From JAGOLU01 sp037138475 (GTDB lineage Bacteria > Patescibacteriota > Microgenomatia > UBA1406 > GWC2-37-13), in the NCBI GenBank assembly GCA_037138475.1, contig JBAXII010000003.1, positions 1-64,000 of the forward strand: DNA of 64,000 bases, given 5' to 3'. Positions 24,064-32,380 of the stretch are shown here, piece by piece. The position numbers and the translations under genes were made by a program. A model generated the notes under the pieces. The model was not told the origin of the DNA. It ran no database searches and saw nothing but the letters and a program-made list of their open reading frames with translations. Numbering within the stretch: the stretch's first letter is position 1; every line of letters starts with the position of its first letter.

Positions 24064-24092
24064 TTGACATTTATCCTGTATCCGTATACCCT
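24064..24092 (+). promoter_or_regulatory. Sigma70-type promoter for the CPBP-like gene
   Basis: TTGACA (24064-24069) is followed after 17 bases by TACCCT (24087-24092), which ends 7 bases before ATG 24100. The transcript would start at or beside the start codon. Confidence 0.5.
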
Positions 24093-24099
24093 TGTACAT

Positions 24100-24738
24100 A
24101 TGACTTCGCATGCATCTCCAACCCAACGTGCACTCAGCGTATGGGGATTTATACTCGGAGTATGGGCACTGTATCGCACCACAATAGGGAAGGATATGCC
24201 GCTTGGATTTGATGAATTCATATTCAAACCACTCCTATTCCTCACGCCGATCTACTACTTTATCACTCATTACGAGCACAAGTCTCTCGTCCACGGGCTC
24301 TGGATCAAGCTGCACCATTGGCGACAAGATGTGCAACAGGCTCTACTCATATCCCTTCCATTTCTCTTAGCTGGCACAGTTATGATCTCTCAGTCAAACT
24401 TCAGCATCGCGGAGTGGCCATGGCTGATCGCGATGGCAGCAGTGATAGCAGTGACTGAAGAGACGCTCTCACGGGGTTTTGTGACCAGTAGACTGTATGA
24501 GGAGGGTCACCACTCGATGCAGACATTGATCAAAGCGAGTGCGCTCCATCTGCTTCTCCGCATACCACGCATCATGACCACTCCTCAGTTTTTTGGGGAC
24601 AAATTATGGTGGGTCATCGCTGCAGAGGCGCTGGTGAGTCTCATCATGACAGGACTATTCTTATGGCGTAAAAGTCTACTACAGGTTATCATGGTGCGAT
24701 TTATATACACCATCGTGTTGTTGGCTCTGCTCGTCTAG
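24100..24738 (+). CDS. CPBP-like intramembrane protease family protein
   Basis: CPBP (Abi) proteins are intramembrane glutamate proteases related to CAAX prenyl endopeptidases. The 212-residue product has about six membrane segments and the first family motif EExxxR in VTEETLSRGF near residue 118; a histidine follows in ASALHLLLRIP, where the second motif is expected. The last His/Asn motif is not evident, so activity is uncertain. Start 24100 is supported by a TTGACA/TACCCT promoter directly upstream. Its last four bases overlap the end of the convergent GT2 gene. It marks the left border of the glycan island. Confidence 0.65.
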   Translation: MTSHASPTQRALSVWGFILGVWALYRTTIGKDMPLGFDEFIFKPLLFLTPIYYFITHYEHKSLVHGLWIKLHHWRQDVQQALLISLPFLLAGTVMISQSNFSIAEWPWLIAMAAVIAVTEETLSRGFVTSRLYEEGHHSMQTLIKASALHLLLRIPRIMTTPQFFGDKLWWVIAAEALVSLIMTGLFLWRKSLLQVIMVRFIYTIVLLALLV

Positions 24739-25526
24739 CCAAGGAGCAAGCGCTTGAGTTTCCACAAAAAGTATTGGGCCAGACGTGGTCCACGAGCAAA
24801 CTTTTGAGTGAAGTACAGTTGATTTCGATAGGCGATCTTTTTTACTTCTTCCTTCGTATAAAAACTGCCAATCGTGGATTCATGATGGTGTTGTACGACT
24901 ACGCTCGAGTCGAGAAGCACTTTCCATCCCTGCTTTTTAGCACGATAGGAGAGATCCACATCTTCCCAGTAAAAGGGAGCGAACATCTCATCCAGACCAC
25001 CGAGCTGCTGCCACATAGATTTTCTAATCAGTGCACTGCCGAGCTCTGCCCAGGCATTAGGAATAAGCGCTTTGGTCTCTGAGGATGGCGTATCCAGGGG
25101 AAGTCCACGATGATGATACAGACCCTTTTCGAAATAGACTTCATTCCTGCCCTGAAGCTTGCTATCTCGTTCACGGGTGGTGAGACTGACAGCAAAAAGT
25201 TGTGGATCGTCAGTAAAATACGTGAGTGTTCGTTGCCAATCAGCGCTTTCGAGCAACACATCAGTATTGAGTATAAACAGAATGTCGCCTGTCGCATGCG
25301 TTACTCCCAGGTTCACTGCTGGAGCAAAACCACCATTTGACTCAGAGTGTATGAGGGTGATTTTCCTTTCAGTAAAAAAGGGATCAACACTCAGTGGTGC
25401 TATATCTGTAGGATTATCGTTGACCACAATGACTTCGTGTCCTCCAAAGTACTGCCAGTTACTGACTAGGTTGCGTTTACATTCTTCAATTTTTTTATAG
25501 AGTGGGATGACGATGGATATAGTCAT
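24735..25526 (-). CDS. Family 2 glycosyltransferase
   Basis: The 263-residue product is a GT-A fold sugar transferase. It starts with ISIVIPLYKK, has VIVVNDNPTD, the GGFAPAVNLGVTHATGD stretch typical of rhamnosyl- and related GT2 enzymes, the metal-binding LNTDV (NTD at 87-89), and the late acceptor-site motif FYWEDVDLSYRAKKQGW. It would act at the cytoplasmic face on a nucleotide sugar; donor and acceptor are unknown. It lies 9 bases after the GT4 gene on the same strand and is probably co-transcribed with it, and its 3' end overlaps the convergent CPBP-like gene by four bases. Confidence 0.88.
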   Translation of the reverse strand: MTISIVIPLYKKIEECKRNLVSNWQYFGGHEVIVVNDNPTDIAPLSVDPFFTERKITLIHSESNGGFAPAVNLGVTHATGDILFILNTDVLLESADWQRTLTYFTDDPQLFAVSLTTRERDSKLQGRNEVYFEKGLYHHRGLPLDTPSSETKALIPNAWAELGSALIRKSMWQQLGGLDEMFAPFYWEDVDLSYRAKKQGWKVLLDSSVVVQHHHESTIGSFYTKEEVKKIAYRNQLYFTQKFARGPRLAQYFLWKLKRLLLG

Positions 25527-25535
25527 AAGGTGTGC

Positions 25536-26624
25536 CTAATTCGTTACGCTAAGTGCATCGAGTGAAGCGCCAAGCGCCTCAATAGAGAACTTTCTCTCGA
25601 TAGTTTCGGTGCCTGCGATGCGCATGTGCTCCTGCTTTGCAGGATCATGACTCAATGATATGACTTTGCGCGAGAGATCATCGAGTGATTTGAATGTGTA
25701 TCCATTTACTCCATCTTCAATCACTTCTGGTATGCCTCCATTTGCAAAACAGAGAGGGATGCAGCCATATGCCATAGCCTCGATGGGAGTGATGCCGAGG
25801 TGTTCAGTACGCTCTGGATACTTGGACGAATCGACACCCCAGCCAGCAAAGTGGATGTAGAAATCTCCCGTTTTGTAAAAATGACCAAGCTCGATATGGG
25901 AGATATTTGGCTTGAATATAATATTCTGATAGCTCGAAGCAAGCTGCTTTAGCGACTCGTAATACTTTTTATCTTCTGGTTTTACTCCTCCGATGAGGAT
26001 GAGCTTACTCGCCGCATACTGCGGATTGGACTGTATGAACTGTACAAACCAGGCAATGGCTACGTCATGTCTCTTTGAATGCAGGTGGCGGAAGAAACGT
26101 CCCACGGTGATAAACGTCAACGAGGTGCCAGAGATGTGCTGTGTGTCTGGGAGGCGATCTGCAGGGAGTGATGTCACTGGGTACACGACTGAGGAGGTGA
26201 TGCCGTATGCTTTGAGATTTTTCTGCGTAAACTTCGAGTTTGATATCCATATCCAGCCTCTTGTTTTGATTTGATTCCACAGTGTCATGCGATAGAGCTT
26301 TGCATCTGGCACCATGCAAAAGCAATATGTTTGTTTTGCCGTCGAAAAGAAATATGAGCCATCTGTCGCATAGAGGAGTAGGTCGTACGCGTGGAGCAGC
26401 TTGATTTTTTGTATGAGTGAAAGCGTCGTGAGCTTTGGGATCCATTTGATACCAGGTGGAAGCGAGAGGTGGAGCTTACGCTCGAGATCTTTGGAGATGT
26501 CCTTACTCCAAGCGATAGTGAGTTCGTACCCTTGGCTGATATAGTATTCACATATCTGCAGCATGTGCTTCTCACCACCTCCACAGGTGTCAAGGTACGG
26601 GTTCCAGAGTAAGAGTTGTTTCAT
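25536..26624 (-). CDS. Family 4 glycosyltransferase
   Basis: The 362-residue product is a GT-B fold transferase. The N-terminus LLLWNPYLDTCGGGEKHML shows the GGGE glycine loop, and the C-terminal GITPIEAMAYGCIPLCFANG carries the EX7E-type nucleotide-sugar site with GGIPEVIEDGVNGYTF after it. Length is normal for GT4. A bias towards sugars such as mannose or glucose is common in the family but not readable here. ATG 26624 is used; a second ATG lies three codons upstream. It heads a two-gene unit with the GT2 gene downstream. Confidence 0.88.
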   Translation of the reverse strand: MKQLLLWNPYLDTCGGGEKHMLQICEYYISQGYELTIAWSKDISKDLERKLHLSLPPGIKWIPKLTTLSLIQKIKLLHAYDLLLYATDGSYFFSTAKQTYCFCMVPDAKLYRMTLWNQIKTRGWIWISNSKFTQKNLKAYGITSSVVYPVTSLPADRLPDTQHISGTSLTFITVGRFFRHLHSKRHDVAIAWFVQFIQSNPQYAASKLILIGGVKPEDKKYYESLKQLASSYQNIIFKPNISHIELGHFYKTGDFYIHFAGWGVDSSKYPERTEHLGITPIEAMAYGCIPLCFANGGIPEVIEDGVNGYTFKSLDDLSRKVISLSHDPAKQEHMRIAGTETIERKFSIEALGASLDALSVTN

Positions 26625-26732
26625 GGGTGCCATTCTGAAAAATATTCAAAGGGCGGTTAGAACAGGACTAATGGCGATTGTACCATCTCACAACACGTGA
26701 TGTGAGTGATGATATGGGATTGCCCCTTACTA

Positions 26733-27410
26733 CTAGGATGAACCATTGATCATGCCGTCGATCATCTTGATCTGGCGCTTGGCACGCGCGGCGATGTCTG
26801 GCTCATGAGTGACGATGACAATCGTGATCTTTTCTTGCTCATTCAGCTCAGTCAAAAGTTTCATGATCTCATCACCTGTTTTGGTATCAAGGTTGCCTGT
26901 AGGCTCATCAGCGAGGATAAACTCAGGCTTCATGATGAGTGCCCGAGCGATGGCCACGCGCTGTTGCTGTCCTCCTGAGATACGATTTGGATATGATTGA
27001 GCTTTTGACTCCAGTCCAAATCTCTTGAGTAGGTACTGTGCATATTCCTTTGGATTGTAATCAAGCTTCTTACGGGTATATATCGTAGGCACGAGAAGAT
27101 TTTCAAGAATCGTCAACTTATTTATCAGATTAAATTGCTGAAACACAAATCCAATATACTCGTTGCGCAGACGTGAAAGCTCTACATCTGATAGATTTTC
27201 TGCTTCCTTGCCCCCGATGATGACCTTGCCCGAGGTTGGCTTGTCGAGGAGGCCTAAGATTTGCATGGCTGTTGATTTACCGCATCCTGAGGGGCCAGTG
27301 ATGGCTACAAATTCACCTGAATCGATCTGGAAAGAGATGCCCTTGAGGGCAGTAAACGTCTCGTCGGCATTGATCTGGTATTTTTTCCAGATTTCTTGGA
27401 GGGAAATCAT
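26733..27410 (-). CDS. ABC transporter ATP-binding protein (MacB/LolD type)
   Basis: The 225-residue product is an ATPase of the lipoprotein/peptide-exporter class. It has Walker A GPSGCGKS (39-46), the FVFQQFNLI Q-loop, the signature ISGGQQQRVAIARAL, Walker B FILADEPTGNLD and the switch histidine in IVIVTHEPD. Start 27410 is supported by TATAAA ending 9 bases upstream and by the usual N-terminus. It follows the membrane-fusion protein gene on the same strand, the normal MacA-MacB order, but the permease is not next to it. A MacB-type permease starts at 63531, beyond the glycan island. Confidence 0.9.
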   Translation of the reverse strand: MISLQEIWKKYQINADETFTALKGISFQIDSGEFVAITGPSGCGKSTAMQILGLLDKPTSGKVIIGGKEAENLSDVELSRLRNEYIGFVFQQFNLINKLTILENLLVPTIYTRKKLDYNPKEYAQYLLKRFGLESKAQSYPNRISGGQQQRVAIARALIMKPEFILADEPTGNLDTKTGDEIMKLLTELNEQEKITIVIVTHEPDIAARAKRQIKMIDGMINGSS

Positions 27411-27419
27411 AAAAGACAG

Positions 27420-27512
27420 TTTATAAAGTCTGTAAGGTCCGTAAAGTCCATAAAGTGACCCCCGAGGGTCATCCCGGACATGCGCGTGAGCGAGATCCGG
27501 GATCCAAGTCCA
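27420..27512. repeat. 9-bp tandem repeat and palindrome between exporter genes
   Basis: Four 9-mers in register, TATAAAGTC, TGTAAGGTC, CGTAAAGTC, CATAAAGTG (27422-27457), are followed by ATCCCGGA...TCCGGGAT (27471-27478 with 27496-27503). GTCATCCCGGAC also occurs inside the uvrB insertion. The first 9-mer contains the TATAAA (minus strand) that may serve as -10 box for the ATPase gene. Confidence 0.55.
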
Positions 27513-27545
27513 TACCGTTCTCATGCTGGACAGTAGAGAGACGGA

Positions 27546-28571
27546 TCATTTCGTCTCAATGATCATATCACCATCCTTGAGACCTGACTTGATCTCAACA
27601 AGCGTATCAGCCTCCTCGCCAATGGTGACCTCTGTCTTGACCTTTTTTTCATTTACGATCTTCGTCACATATTTTTTCTTTAGCTCAGTTTTAATGTATT
27701 GCGGAGGTACAGCGAGGCGGCTTGCATATTCTTTGGTGACAAACTCTGCATCACCAGTCATGCCCAATCGATACTTTAGCGCAATGTTGTCAGATCCAAA
27801 TCGCAGTTTTGTCTCGTATATGGTGCCTGTCTCTCCCACCTTTGGAGTAAAGGAAAGCGTAGTCACCGTGGCACGAATGGGTTCTTCTGAATATGCATCC
27901 ATGAGGATCGTTGCATCTTGCCCCACGTACAGTTTTGGTACTTCGGTTTGGTCTGCACTCGCTGAAAAATAGATAGTGTCAGGATTTACCACTTCAAAGG
28001 TGCTGGTGACGCCAATGTTGACTCCCGCATAGGGCGAGGTGACCTTGGTGACGATGCCACTGATGGGTGAGGCGAGGTATGAGTACTCCTTGGATATAGA
28101 TTGTAGCTCGACATTTAGGACAGAGGTATTGAGACCAAACTGAGCTTTGTCGATGAGTCGCTTGAGTCTGTCGCCTACTTCACCATCTTTGTATGCTGCA
28201 TCTTTGTTGTCCACTTTGGCTTGATCAAAGTCCCATCGCGTTATCAAAAACGTGTTCAACTGTTTCTCCAAGTTTTTCTGTAGCTCGCGCTGATCGAGAC
28301 TGGCGATGCCTTGGCCTTTTTTGACATAGTCACCTTCTTTGACGCCGACCCAGGCGAGTCTTCCCCCTGTTTGAAAGCCAAGAGTTGCTTTTTCGGTGGC
28401 ATCGATTTTCCCTGAGAGGTTTAGGGTATTTTTCAGAGTAGTTTTGGTCACGGTGTACGCCGCTTCCTTCTCAGTTGGCGTCGCCGCAGTGGCCACGTTT
28501 GCTTTGTAATACGTGTACGCCACATATCCAAGGATGCCGAGCACGAGGAGAATGATGATGAACTTTTTCAT
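27546..28571 (-). CDS. Membrane-fusion protein of an ABC exporter (HlyD/MacA type)
   Basis: Such proteins couple an inner-membrane ABC exporter to the outside. The 341-residue product has one N-terminal membrane segment (about 4-22), a biotinyl-lipoyl-like half with GGRLAWVGVKEGDYVKKGQGIASLD, a helical hairpin, the second lipoyl half YLASPISGIVTKV, and beta-barrel domains ending in VEIKSGLKDGDMIIETK. In a single-membrane cell it would be an extracytoplasmic accessory rather than a periplasmic bridge. The ATPase follows downstream. The start lies opposite the divergent GT-C gene, with a shared AT-rich promoter region between. Confidence 0.88.
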   Translation of the reverse strand: MKKFIIILLVLGILGYVAYTYYKANVATAATPTEKEAAYTVTKTTLKNTLNLSGKIDATEKATLGFQTGGRLAWVGVKEGDYVKKGQGIASLDQRELQKNLEKQLNTFLITRWDFDQAKVDNKDAAYKDGEVGDRLKRLIDKAQFGLNTSVLNVELQSISKEYSYLASPISGIVTKVTSPYAGVNIGVTSTFEVVNPDTIYFSASADQTEVPKLYVGQDATILMDAYSEEPIRATVTTLSFTPKVGETGTIYETKLRFGSDNIALKYRLGMTGDAEFVTKEYASRLAVPPQYIKTELKKKYVTKIVNEKKVKTEVTIGEEADTLVEIKSGLKDGDMIIETK

Positions 28572-28586
28572 ATTTGTCTTTGATCC

Positions 28587-28595
28587 ACTATAATA
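28587..28595. promoter_or_regulatory. Divergent promoter region between the MacA-like and GT-C genes
   Basis: ACTATAATA reads TATAAT on the plus strand (28589-28594) and TATTAT or TATAGT on the minus strand. It lies 15-22 bases from both start codons (28571 and 28616). Confidence 0.45.
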
Positions 28596-28615
28596 GTAAG
28601 CATTCACTTTACACC

Positions 28616-29836
28616 ATGCACACGTACAAAATCAACCTCAAAATTGCATTGGTGACTTTTGTGCCTGTACTTCTAGTATACCTCCCCTTTTTGCTACATT
28701 TGAAGCATTTTTACTTTCTCAACCTGAGTGACTCAGGCATGCAACAGATCTACAAAAACTGGGATGGGCCAAATTTTGTGCTCAATGCGATCACGGGGTA
28801 TGATCCTATACAGATCGCAAAGCATACGTTCGCTCCTAAACCATATGAATACTATGCAAACCATTTTCCTTTGTACAGTTGGTGGATCTCACTTCTGGGT
28901 CCTGTAATAGGCTATTTTCAATCAGCATTGGTGGTAAATATATGCAGTAATCTGATTGTAAACGTCGTTTTTTATAAGTGGGTTTCGAAATACTCTCAAC
29001 ATCCACTCTGGCTCACCTTTGTTTTTACCGTGTTTCCTCCCCGTTATTGGATCGTGCGGAGCGTCATATCTCCTGAGATGCTGCTCATCGCACTCGTCTT
29101 GTCCACTCTGTGGAAGTGGGAGCGAGGATTGTATGTGCGTGCAGCACTACTCTCATTCCTTGCCGTGCTGACCAAGTTTCAAGCCATCATACTAGCGCCA
29201 GTATTCTTGCTCACCCTCCTAGTCCAACAGCTGCCCCCAATCACCACCATAACTTGTGAGTGGAGAAAAAAGTTTCATCAGAAGTTTGCACTCTCTGCAA
29301 TCGTCGCAGTCATCGCGCCTATCGCGGGATATCTATTGATCGCCTTTTTCTACCAGTATAAATTTGGAGATTTTTATGCGTATTTTAATGGTCAAAAAGG
29401 CGTAGGTATGGGCGCTGCACTGCCATTTTCCATGTTTAACTCAGCTGAAAAATGGGTAGGTACAGGTTGGCTCGAGCACACCGCATTGTATTTTGTGGGT
29501 ATGTTTACGTTGATTGGAAAGCTCTGGACTGAAATCAAAAATCAAAATCCAAAAGTAAAAAGTAAAAGTAGTGGGCTTGAGGGGGCACCCATTCATCCTG
29601 TTTACCTATCTTTTGTGATAGGGTATACCGCCATGCTGACGCTCATTCCACAAGTAGATATTATGCGTCTGGCCATGCCTCTGGCACCCATCTTCATCAT
29701 GGCATTCCACAATTTTTTCGAGTCGAAAACGTTCCACATCGGACTTCTACTTTCATTGCCTGCACTTTATATGTACGCTCTAAACTTTATCATGACCAAT
29801 CAAGCAGGTATCAGCGATTGGGGACTGTTTAAATAA
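28616..29836 (+). CDS. Polytopic GT-C-like glycosyltransferase (PIG-V-like WDG type)
   Basis: The 406-residue product has about nine to ten membrane segments. After the first comes a loop with YKNWDGPNFVLN (Asp50), like the acidic first-loop motif of PIG-V-type mannosyltransferases, and PPRYWIVRSVISPEMLL later on. The gene at 55469 encodes a relative with the same layout (YRNYDGMLF, PRLWILRSTGSSE). It likely transfers a sugar from a polyprenyl phosphate outside the membrane (inference from GT-C family). Residues near 306-318 (EIKNQNPKVKSK) are encoded by a heptamer array in frame. The TAA stop is the start of another heptamer array. Confidence 0.6.
   Translation: MHTYKINLKIALVTFVPVLLVYLPFLLHLKHFYFLNLSDSGMQQIYKNWDGPNFVLNAITGYDPIQIAKHTFAPKPYEYYANHFPLYSWWISLLGPVIGYFQSALVVNICSNLIVNVVFYKWVSKYSQHPLWLTFVFTVFPPRYWIVRSVISPEMLLIALVLSTLWKWERGLYVRAALLSFLAVLTKFQAIILAPVFLLTLLVQQLPPITTITCEWRKKFHQKFALSAIVAVIAPIAGYLLIAFFYQYKFGDFYAYFNGQKGVGMGAALPFSMFNSAEKWVGTGWLEHTALYFVGMFTLIGKLWTEIKNQNPKVKSKSSGLEGAPIHPVYLSFVIGYTAMLTLIPQVDIMRLAMPLAPIFIMAFHNFFESKTFHIGLLLSLPALYMYALNFIMTNQAGISDWGLFK
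29532..29566 (+). repeat. Heptamer array inside a GT-C gene
   Basis: Five heptamers in register: AAATCAA, AAATCAA, AATCCAA, AAGTAAA, AAGTAAA. They encode a lysine/asparagine-rich loop (KNQNPKVKSKS) in an otherwise membrane-bound protein. The relative at 55469 shows no such Lys/Asn/Ser-rich loop at the corresponding place (IFDAIQKHKNFLF), supporting insertion. Confidence 0.65.
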
Positions 29837-29868
29837 TGAATAATTAATAGTGAATAATTGAGAATGAA
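29834..29868 (+). repeat. Heptamer array spanning a stop codon and the next start codon
   Basis: TAATGAA, TAATTAA, TAGTGAA, TAATTGA, GAATGAA. The first unit begins with the stop codon of the upstream gene; the last contains the ATG (29864) of the next gene. The first two units are identical in sequence and register to those after the stop at 32254. Confidence 0.8.
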
Positions 29869-31462
29869 AAATATATTTAGAAACAAGAAGGATGTGGCAT
29901 TTTTGGCAGGATTGGTTGTTCTAATTGCAGGAGCAGTGTTTTTAAGGTTTTATCGGATACCTGAATTTTTGACATTTCTCTCTGATCAGGGACGAGACGC
30001 GATCATATTGAAGCGTATCGTGATGCTCGAAAAGTGGGTATTTGTAGGGCCTACCACCTCCATAGGTAATGTATTCACCGGACCTTTTTTCTACTACCTT
30101 GTAGCTCCATTCATGCTCTTGTCGGGACTAGATCCAGCAGGGCCTGCGTATGGCATCGCACTTATAAACACCGTCGGGTTGATCTTGAGTTTTGTATTTG
30201 TCCTCAAGAACTTTGGCAAAAGCACTGCGTTTTTTTTCCTCGTGTTTGCAGGTTATTCCGTCAACCAGATCATGCAGTCGCGCTTTAGTTGGAATCCAAA
30301 TCCAGTCAGTACCTTTAGTTTTATCGCACTCATGTGCTGGTATTATGCGATACGAGAGATCCGTCATCATCGTGCCACTCATCATGTTACACCTATAACC
30401 AGATCGCTCACACGATTTATAAAGGAATCCAAATGGCATCTGATCACAGGCATTATGTTAGGTCTGTGTTTGCAGCTTCACTATGTGACAATACTTCTGA
30501 TCTTGCCAATCGGTTTATATTTTCTATCAACTATATTCCGTGTGCAGAGTACTGGCCGTGTCTCATTGTCCAAGGAGTTCTTGAGACCTCTCTACCAGAT
30601 GATTCTTGGGTTCCTCGGTGGCGTCGTCACCTTTACCCCACTCATATTGTTTGATATAAAAAATAAGTTTATCAATCTACATACCCTCCTACGCGCTACC
30701 TCAACAGGAGAAATACAGGCAAAGAGTTTTCTCTATTACGACCGACTTACTGACACGCTTCGTACACTATGGTTTCACTCGTTTGGCATCAAGCTTGATA
30801 CTGAGTGGTCCATCTTCAGCCTGTTTGCGTTGATACTACTGACTCTATGGATAGCGCAGCGCTATCATCACGGCGTGGAGCGCGTGTTTATCTATGGATG
30901 TCTGGTGGTGGTGGTATCTTTTGTACCCTTATTTGCCTTGATTGAGACTGGTAGGCATGTGCACTACTACAATCATCTATATCTGGCGTTGTATTTTCTA
31001 GTTGCCTTGATACTGAACTCAGCTTCGAGATTTAATATCGTGAAACTCGTGTGGTGTGTAGGGCTTGGAGTATATATGTACCAACAAATGTATCTCCTTC
31101 CTCAGATCGTGGAACCCATGCGAAAAAATACCCAAATGACTGAGGCAAAGAATGTGGCAACATATATCAAAAGCCAGATCACATCCCCAGAGTATCAGGT
31201 CGTAGGATTGCCCTTTTATGAGACCGAAGGTCACTATAGATATTATCTGGAGTATTTGGGCGCACGGCCAATGACTGCTGACTCGCTCGGAGATCCGCAT
31301 GAGCTCTTTGTCATCTGTCATCAACTAAATTTAAAGGATTGTGAGATACCTGGCAATGCACAATGGCAGCTCGCTGATTTTCAAAACAGACATCCGCAAT
31401 GGAGAGTGGTTAGCGCACGAGAGATAGCAGGAGTGCGCGTGTACAAGATAGTACAACAGTGA
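29864..31462 (+). CDS. Polytopic GT-C-like glycosyltransferase, DQGRD family
   Basis: The 532-residue product has about eleven membrane segments and a C-terminal extracytoplasmic part. After the first segment it carries FLSDQGRD (Asp41, Asp45) and then VGPTTSIGNVFTGPFFYY, a signature shared with the genes at 52253, 59662 and 61233. The acidic motif sits where GT-C enzymes of the PMT/ArnT class keep their catalytic Asp, so it likely uses a polyprenyl-phosphate sugar. The start ATG 29864 lies in a heptamer array and has no Shine-Dalgarno sequence. The next gene, a polyprenyl-phosphate sugar synthase, could supply its donor. Confidence 0.65.
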   Translation: MKNIFRNKKDVAFLAGLVVLIAGAVFLRFYRIPEFLTFLSDQGRDAIILKRIVMLEKWVFVGPTTSIGNVFTGPFFYYLVAPFMLLSGLDPAGPAYGIALINTVGLILSFVFVLKNFGKSTAFFFLVFAGYSVNQIMQSRFSWNPNPVSTFSFIALMCWYYAIREIRHHRATHHVTPITRSLTRFIKESKWHLITGIMLGLCLQLHYVTILLILPIGLYFLSTIFRVQSTGRVSLSKEFLRPLYQMILGFLGGVVTFTPLILFDIKNKFINLHTLLRATSTGEIQAKSFLYYDRLTDTLRTLWFHSFGIKLDTEWSIFSLFALILLTLWIAQRYHHGVERVFIYGCLVVVVSFVPLFALIETGRHVHYYNHLYLALYFLVALILNSASRFNIVKLVWCVGLGVYMYQQMYLLPQIVEPMRKNTQMTEAKNVATYIKSQITSPEYQVVGLPFYETEGHYRYYLEYLGARPMTADSLGDPHELFVICHQLNLKDCEIPGNAQWQLADFQNRHPQWRVVSAREIAGVRVYKIVQQ

Positions 31463-31489
31463 CCCTCAGTGGCATTGTGACAGGTGTTT

Positions 31490-31498
31490 TGCTACAAT
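31490..31498 (+). promoter_or_regulatory. Extended -10 box for the polyprenyl-phosphate GT2 gene (leaderless type)
   Basis: TGCTACAAT is TGn plus TACAAT (31493-31498) and ends 8 bases before ATG 31507. Confidence 0.5.
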
Positions 31499-31506
31499 CA
31501 CCTCAC

Positions 31507-32256
31507 ATGAACATATCATTGATTGTGCCTTGCTACAACGAGGAATCAAATTTTCAAAAGGGCGTTTTGGATAAAATTGGCAACTACGTCAGAGATGACT
31601 CTCGGTTTGTCGAAGTGCTCATAGTAGACGATGGATCGACTGACAAGTCACGTGAAGTCATACAAGCGAAGTATCTCAGTCAGTTCTCCAAGTTTCGCCT
31701 CGTTGCGGCACCTCATCAGGGCAAAGCAATGACGGTAATAACTGGTATCAAAGAAGCTGTGGGTACTTTTGTATTTTTTACCGATGCCGACCTTGCCACA
31801 CCTATCGAGGAGGTAGAGAAGCTCATCGCTGAGCAGGAACGTACACGCGCTGAGATGGTCATCGGATCCCGTGGATCAACTCGTCCGGACGCGCCACTTA
31901 CCCGCAAGATCATGGCGCTTGGCATGATCACGATCAGATCACTAATTGTAGGACTTCGTGGGATCAAGGACACACAGTGTGGGTTCAAACTCTTCCAGCG
32001 TGAGGCAGCTCTCAAGGTCATAGACAAACTCGTTGTGTTCAAACGTAAGTCAGTAGGTAGCCAAGCATCGGTATCAGCGATCTTTGATCTTGAATTCTTA
32101 TTCATCGCCAAAAAGTTGGGATATGATATAGGTGAGGTGCCGGTCTCGTGGCGTCATGTGGAGACCCGTCGCGTCAGTTTTGTCAAAGACGTCATCGAGT
32201 CTCTCCTGGACATGGCTAGGCTCAAATGGTATGAGCTAAAGGGAAGGTATGAGTAA
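31507..32256 (+). CDS. Polyprenyl-phosphate glycosyltransferase (dolichyl-phosphate mannose/glucose synthase-like)
   Basis: This GT2 subfamily loads a sugar onto a polyprenyl phosphate, the donor used by GT-C enzymes. The 249-residue product has ISLIVPCYNEE, VLIVDDGSTD (41-46), the HQGKAMTVITGIKEA stretch, the metal site FTDADLATP (Asp93, Asp95), IGSRGS and the DTQCGFKLFQREAA motif characteristic of the DPM1-like group; no membrane segments are needed. It is the only enzyme of this kind seen among seventeen GT-C-like proteins, so it may feed many of them. ATG 31507 is chosen because of the extended -10 box 8 bases upstream. The TAA stop begins a heptamer array. Confidence 0.9.
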   Translation: MNISLIVPCYNEESNFQKGVLDKIGNYVRDDSRFVEVLIVDDGSTDKSREVIQAKYLSQFSKFRLVAAPHQGKAMTVITGIKEAVGTFVFFTDADLATPIEEVEKLIAEQERTRAEMVIGSRGSTRPDAPLTRKIMALGMITIRSLIVGLRGIKDTQCGFKLFQREAALKVIDKLVVFKRKSVGSQASVSAIFDLEFLFIAKKLGYDIGEVPVSWRHVETRRVSFVKDVIESLLDMARLKWYELKGRYE

Positions 32257-32333
32257 TGAATAATTAATAATTAATAATTGAGAATTGAGAATTGAGAATT
32301 AAGAATTAAGAATTAAGAATTAAGAATTGAGAA
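32254..32333 (+). repeat. Heptamer array starting on a stop codon (largest)
   Basis: Starting at the TAA stop, TAATGAA and TAATTAA units lead into TTAATAA (two copies, 32264-32277) and then eight TTRAGAA units (32278-32333: three TTGAGAA, four TTAAGAA, one TTGAGAA). All are in one 7-bp register apart from the change of reading start. No gene lies in 32257-32380. Confidence 0.85.
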
Positions 32334-32380
32334 TTAGTAATTTGGAATAGGGAAATGTTCTACGTAACATCGTACTCTCA

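Noticed and set aside
32254..32333. CRISPR array
   Set aside because: Repeat units are 7 bp with no spacers of constant length and no cas genes nearby.
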